A stretch of 41,943 nucleotides of DNA, from positions 1 to 41,943 of the forward strand of contig CANJHY010000018.1 of the NCBI GenBank assembly GCA_947474275.1, in the 5' to 3' direction. The translations under genes and the position numbers were made by a program. Below, in pieces: positions 38,584-41,943 of this stretch; position 1 is the first letter of the stretch, and each line of letters starts with the position of its first letter. A model generated the notes under the pieces. It saw only the letters and a program-made list of their open reading frames with translations, made no database searches and was not told the DNA's origin. This DNA comes from PALSA-1004 sp947474275 (GTDB lineage: Bacteria; Pseudomonadota; Gammaproteobacteria; Burkholderiales; SG8-41).

Positions 38584-39218
38584 AAAAGCTGGCGCACGAC
38601 TGCGAGTCGATCAGTTGGATCGTTCGCTGCGCATTGCTTTCCGCAGTCATGCTGGCGGGCGAGGCCGCGGCGCAAATGCACGCCGTACCCATTACCGAAA
38701 CCACCAAGGCTTACGCGATGGACGGCTATCGCGTGCTGCCGCCGCCGGGCAAAAACTGGTTTGAAATGCAGCGCAACCGCGAGCTGGCGTTGTTTGGCAA
38801 AAGACTGGACTCAACGACGCATTCGTTCGGCGCGACTGCGACATCGGGGCTTATCGATGACAAATTCGAAACGCGCGAAAAATTTCAGGAATATGTGAAC
38901 AAGCTGCGGACAGCGGAATTGGATGCCAAGCGTTTCCGGGTCATCGAGTTCGAATCCGCGGTGGATGATACTTTTCCCGCATGGTGCGTACGTTACCGCC
39001 TGAAGCACACGGACCGCGATGCAGCCCTTGCCCGCAATCGAACTCTGCTCACCGAAGATATCGGCGTCACCTGCCTGCATCCGAACAAAAGCAACCTCAT
39101 CGTCGATGTCGGTTACTCGGAGCGCGGCCGTCCGGCCGAACTCAGTGCTGAGCCCAGCGCCGAGTTGCGCAAGGAAGGCGAACGGTTTATGCGCAGCCTG
39201 GAATTCATCCGGCCTTGA
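38574..39218 (+). CDS. Secreted protein of unknown function
   Basis: 214 aa. An N-terminal signal peptide is likely (basic MSMKKLAHDC, hydrophobic WIVRCALLSAVMLAGEAAA, then QMHAVP). The mature part has no domain that I recognise; it contains GYRVLPPPGKNWFEM, a segment found in small exported proteins that look like stress or lipoprotein-like factors, and two cysteines (WCVRYR, VTCLHP) that may form a disulfide. Two starts are possible, ATG 38574 and ATG 38580; both overlap the end of the acyl-CoA synthetase gene, the second in ATGA fashion. Its stop overlaps or adjoins the threonine ammonia-lyase remnant. Confidence 0.7.
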   Translation: MSMKKLAHDCESISWIVRCALLSAVMLAGEAAAQMHAVPITETTKAYAMDGYRVLPPPGKNWFEMQRNRELALFGKRLDSTTHSFGATATSGLIDDKFETREKFQEYVNKLRTAELDAKRFRVIEFESAVDDTFPAWCVRYRLKHTDRDAALARNRTLLTEDIGVTCLHPNKSNLIVDVGYSERGRPAELSAEPSAELRKEGERFMRSLEFIRP

Positions 39219-39220
39219 CC

Positions 39221-39701
39221 ATGACAGTTACTATAAAGGATGTGCAGGGTGCGGCCGCCGCGCTGGGCGATCGTGATGCTGCTGGAAATGGAAAAAACCG
39301 TCGTCGAAGGCGCGGGAGCGGCAGGTCTTGCCGCTTTGCTCGCTTATCCGCAACGCTTCAAAGGCAAACAAGTCGGCCTGATACTGTGCGGCGGCAATAT
39401 CGATTTACTTATGTTGGCTGAGATCATCGAACGCGGCATGGTGCGGTCAGGACGGCTGACGCGCCTGCTGGTCGAAGTCAGCGATCTGCCGGGGTCGCTG
39501 GCCAAAGTTACCGCTTGCATGGCAACTGCCAACGCGAACATCGTGGATGTCTATCACCAGCGCAGGTTTACCCATTTGCCGCTGCAGTCCACGGCCGTCG
39601 AATTCGTGGTGCAGACGGGCGATCACGCGCACGCGGACGAAATCATTGCCGCACTGACGGCGGCGGGATTCCCGGCGCGCCTCAATAACGGCGACTGGTA
39701 G
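39221..39701 (+). pseudogene. Threonine ammonia-lyase remnant with a large internal deletion and frameshift
   Basis: The first codons from ATG 39221 read MTVTIKDVQGAAAAL, the usual beginning of the short (TdcB-like) threonine ammonia-lyases. Near 39265 the frame changes by one and the sequence continues AIVMLLEMEKTVVEGAGAAG, which belongs near residue 270-290 of the roughly 400-residue enzyme. The rest is intact to the end: KQVGLILCGGNID, then the ACT domain (RLTRLLVEVSDLPGSLAKV). The Schiff-base lysine and most of the PLP domain are missing, so the enzyme is dead. The ACT part could still be translated alone from an internal start such as ATG 39276 (speculative). Confidence 0.85.
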
Positions 39702-39722
39702 CGCCGCGGAAACGGGCCCGGT

Positions 39723-40706
39723 CTATTCGACCTTGATGCCCGCGGTCTTGATGACTTTTTTCCAGCGCTCGGATTCCACGCGCATGAATTTCGTCAGTTC
39801 TTCGGGCGTGCTGCTGCGCGGCTCTGCGCCCTGACTGGCAAGACGCTGCGCCATTTCCGGCGACGCCAATATCTGCACCACCTGCTTGTTGAGTTTGACG
39901 ATGATGTCATGCGGCGTTTTCGCCGGCGCGAACATGCCGTACCAGGTAACGTTTTCGAATCCCGGTACGCCGGCTTCCGCCACGGTCGGAATATCCGGTA
40001 CCGCAGGGGAGCGTTGCACACTGCCGACAGCAAGGCCCTTCAGCTTGCCGCTGGCGACCAGCGGGATCACCGACGGCATGCTGTTGAACATCACTTGCAC
40101 CTGCCCACCCAGCAAGTCCGTAATCGCGGGGCCGGTGCCTTTGTACGGCACGTGCACGATATCGATGCCGGTCAGCGCCTTCAACAATTCCATGCCCATG
40201 TGGTTCGGCGATCCGAGGCCCACCGACGCGTAGTTCAACTGACCCGGCCGCGCCTTGGCGAGCGCTACCAGTTCCTTCACGGAATTTACGGGAACAGCGG
40301 GATGCACCACCAGGATCTGCGGGTTCAAAACCAGCAGGCTCACCGGAGCGAAATCTTTTACCGCGTCGTACGGCAGCTTGCTGTTGAGCGCCGGATTGAT
40401 CGTGAGGCCTGCCGACGTCCCGAACAGCAGCGTGTAGCCATCGGGCACTGCTTTGGCGGCGATATCCGTGCCGATGACGCCGCCCGCGCCGGCACGGTTA
40501 TCGATGACTATCTGCTGGCCCCATGCTTCGGTCAGCTTGGCGCCGATGGCACGCGCGACGACGTCCGTCGGACCGCCCGGCGGATAGGTGACTACCCAAC
40601 GGATGGGGCGTATCGGGTAGGTTTGCGCCGGTGCGGCACTGGCCATAATCAGCATTGCCGTCAGCAGGCAGGTCGTTGCACATCGCATCAGATTTTTCCT
40701 TTTCAT
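39723..40706 (-). CDS. Bug/TctC-family periplasmic solute-binding protein
   Basis: 327-aa exported receptor. Signal peptide at residues 1-28 (MKRKNLMRCATTCLLTAMLI, MASAAPAQ). Family marks: YPIRPIRWVVTYPPGGPTDVVARAI, VIDNRAGAGGVIGTDIA, HVPYKGTGPAITDLLGGQVQVMF, IPTVAEAGVPGFENVTWYG. The loop PPGGPTDVV (Pro for Gly) is shared with the adjacent receptor at 40711, so the two are tandem paralogues in one minus-strand unit, four bp apart. They lie outside the tRNA-Leu repeats. Confidence 0.92.
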   Translation of the reverse strand: MKRKNLMRCATTCLLTAMLIMASAAPAQTYPIRPIRWVVTYPPGGPTDVVARAIGAKLTEAWGQQIVIDNRAGAGGVIGTDIAAKAVPDGYTLLFGTSAGLTINPALNSKLPYDAVKDFAPVSLLVLNPQILVVHPAVPVNSVKELVALAKARPGQLNYASVGLGSPNHMGMELLKALTGIDIVHVPYKGTGPAITDLLGGQVQVMFNSMPSVIPLVASGKLKGLAVGSVQRSPAVPDIPTVAEAGVPGFENVTWYGMFAPAKTPHDIIVKLNKQVVQILASPEMAQRLASQGAEPRSSTPEELTKFMRVESERWKKVIKTAGIKVE

Positions 40707-40710
40707 CGCG

Positions 40711-41670
40711 TTACTCCAGTCGAATTCCGCTTGTGCGTATGACTTTACCCCAGCGCTCGGTTTCGGCGCGCATATAAGCGGTCAGTTCCTGCGGCGTTGT
40801 ATTGATGGGCTCAACGCCATTTTGCGCGAACTGGCGTTCGATTGCCGGCGACACCAGGATTTTCACCAGTTCAGCATGCAAACGGTTGACGATGACCGGA
40901 GGCGTGCGCCGCGGCAGGAACACGGCATACCACGTAACCAGATCGTAACCCGGCAGCGTCTCCGACATCGTCGGTGTATCGGGTATCGCCGGCGTGCGCT
41001 TGGGCGCGCCGGTGGCCAGCAATCGGAGGCGTCCGGCCGTGATGTGCGGCTGGACGGTAGGATAGCTGGTGAACATCAATTGAACCTGGCCGGCAATCAT
41101 ATCGGTGAGGGCAGGGGAGGTGCCTTTGTAAGGCACATGCAGCATATCGATGTTGGCCGCCTGCTTCAATAATTCCATGCCGAGATGACCGGTGCCGCCA
41201 GTTTGCACCGATGCGTAGTTGAGCTGGCCGGGCCGCGCTTTGGCGTAAGCGATCAACTCGGTAACCGTAGTTGCAGGCAGTTTGGCATTGGCCACGAGCA
41301 CCTGCGGCGACACCACTACTTGCGTCACGGGTGCGAAGTCGCGCATCGCGTCATACGGTAATTTCGGCGTCAGGAGCGGCAGCGTAACAAGTTGCCCTGG
41401 CGTGCCGAGCAGCAGTGTATAGCCATCGGCAGGCGCGCGCGCGACGATTTCCGTGGCGATTACGCCGCCTCCGCCGGAGCGGTTGTCGACGATGATCTGT
41501 TGACCCAGCGCTTCCTGCAATTTCGACGCGAGCGCGCGGCCGACGAGGTCGGTCGGCCCGCCCGGAGTGTAGGGAATGACCATGCGCAGGGGCTTAGACG
41601 GATAATTATCGGCGGCCACGGCCATGCATGGCGCAATGGCCATGGCGATGAACGATTGCAGTATGCGCAT
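40711..41670 (-). CDS. Bug/TctC-family periplasmic solute-binding protein
   Basis: 319-aa exported receptor from ATG 41670, which has GGAGG eight bases upstream. A much longer open frame towards 41937 has no homology. Signal peptide MRILQSFIAMAIAPCMAVAA, then DNYPSK. Family marks: PLRMVIPYTPGGPTDLVGRALA, IVDNRSGGGGVIATEIV, HVPYKGTSPALTDMIAGQVQLMF, IPDTPTMSETLPGYDLVTWY. First gene of the two-receptor operon; its promoter must lie within 41671-41842, opposite the start region of the next plus-strand gene. Confidence 0.92.
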   Translation of the reverse strand: MRILQSFIAMAIAPCMAVAADNYPSKPLRMVIPYTPGGPTDLVGRALASKLQEALGQQIIVDNRSGGGGVIATEIVARAPADGYTLLLGTPGQLVTLPLLTPKLPYDAMRDFAPVTQVVVSPQVLVANAKLPATTVTELIAYAKARPGQLNYASVQTGGTGHLGMELLKQAANIDMLHVPYKGTSPALTDMIAGQVQLMFTSYPTVQPHITAGRLRLLATGAPKRTPAIPDTPTMSETLPGYDLVTWYAVFLPRRTPPVIVNRLHAELVKILVSPAIERQFAQNGVEPINTTPQELTAYMRAETERWGKVIRTSGIRLE

Positions 41671-41769
41671 TTTCCGCCTCCGTACCCGCCGCTGTACTGC
41701 GGATCGGGAAAACGCCGATGATGCCGTAAAACCGCGCGCAGACCAATAGCTGCGGCGAACCGGCGTAGT

Positions 41770-41775
41770 TATAAT
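41770..41775 (+). promoter_or_regulatory. Candidate -10 box before the last gene
   Basis: A perfect TATAAT at 41770-41775 lies 67 bp before the ATG at 41843. No convincing -35 hexamer is found 15-19 bp upstream, so this is only a candidate. Confidence 0.3.
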
Positions 41776-41842
41776 GACCCACGACAAAAGACGCCGCAAA
41801 GGCGCACGATTGTGACGCGCACTGTTCACCGCAGAGGAAACA

Positions 41843-41943
41843 ATGAATAGATCGACTGGTTCGAAATGCTTGTTCCTGGCGGCGTTGGTCCTCGCCTTGA
41901 CGCAAGCAACCGCATACGCGCAGGGCCGCTGGGTCAAGCTGGC
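41843..41943 (+). CDS. Secreted protein, 5' part only (cut by window end)
   Basis: ATG 41843 with AGAGGAAACA as ribosome-binding site. The 33 visible codons encode a signal peptide: MNRSTGSK, a hydrophobic core (CLFLAALVLALTQATA) and the cleavage site YAQ, followed by GRWVKL. Nothing more can be said about the mature protein because the sequence ends at 41943. Confidence 0.65.
   Translation, partial: MNRSTGSKCLFLAALVLALTQATAYAQGRWVKL

Noticed and set aside
40711..41937. 408-residue version of the Bug receptor starting near 41937
   Set aside because: The added N-terminal residues lack homology and would hide the signal peptide; ATG 41670 with GGAGG gives the usual form.
1..41943. CRISPR arrays, retron or toxin-antitoxin modules
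   Set aside because: No regularly spaced repeats of suitable length, no cas-like or reverse-transcriptase-like protein, and no small gene pair with the usual features were found.

Overview
The window is a GC-rich chromosomal segment from a betaproteobacterium. The housekeeping order lepA-lepB-DUF4845-rnc-era-recO-pdxJ-acpS-nagZ, followed by uvrC-pgsA-tRNA-Gly-tRNA-Cys-tRNA-Leu, is a betaproteobacterial arrangement. The many Bug/TctC-type periplasmic receptors without membrane partners point to Burkholderiales or a close relative. The species cannot be named from the sequence alone.

Layout. 1-805: scar of mobile DNA, an integrase gene cut by what looks like the end of an IS21-family element. 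1048-11691: housekeeping block on the plus strand with many start/stop overlaps (translation GTPase, signal peptidase, RNase III, Era, RecO, pyridoxine and acyl-carrier-protein functions, NagZ, uracil-DNA glycosylase, UvrC, PgsA). 11705-12091: a tRNA operon (Gly-GCC, Cys-GCA, Leu-UAA) with a consensus promoter and a long hairpin between Gly and Cys. 12092-35406: a block of about 23 kb of catabolic genes, bounded on the left by the intact tRNA-Leu and on the right by a 39-bp degenerate copy of the 3' part of that tRNA (35368-35406). This is the signature of a genomic island integrated at a tRNA gene, now without its integrase. 35495-39701: DUF1178, a universal stress protein, an NDP-forming acyl-CoA synthetase, a secreted unknown and a collapsed threonine ammonia-lyase. 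39723-41670: two more Bug receptors on the minus strand. 41843 onward: the start of a secreted protein cut by the window edge.

The island looks like one regulated pathway for CoA-linked breakdown of a branched and/or alicyclic carboxylic acid. A BadH/BadI pair (ring-ketone formation and hydrolytic ring opening, as in cyclohexanecarboxylate degradation) stands beside three type III CoA-transferases, an alpha-methylacyl-CoA racemase, three acyl-CoA dehydrogenases, a MaoC-like hotdog protein, an enoyl-CoA hydratase, two Old-Yellow-Enzyme-type reductases, a LeuCD-like hydro-lyase and four Bug receptors. An IclR-family regulator sits in the middle. The same 26-bp element (21 of 26 positions identical) with three half-sites occurs in the divergent promoter region beside iclR (19842-19867) and before the oxidoreductase/LeuCD/Bug operon (26357-26382). 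One regulator therefore probably controls three transcription units. The substrate is not established.

Other points: two genes appear to lack a canonical start codon (universal stress protein with CTG, LeuD-like subunit with ATC); the MaoC-like protein lacks the Asp/His dyad; PdxJ is of a type unusual for this locus.
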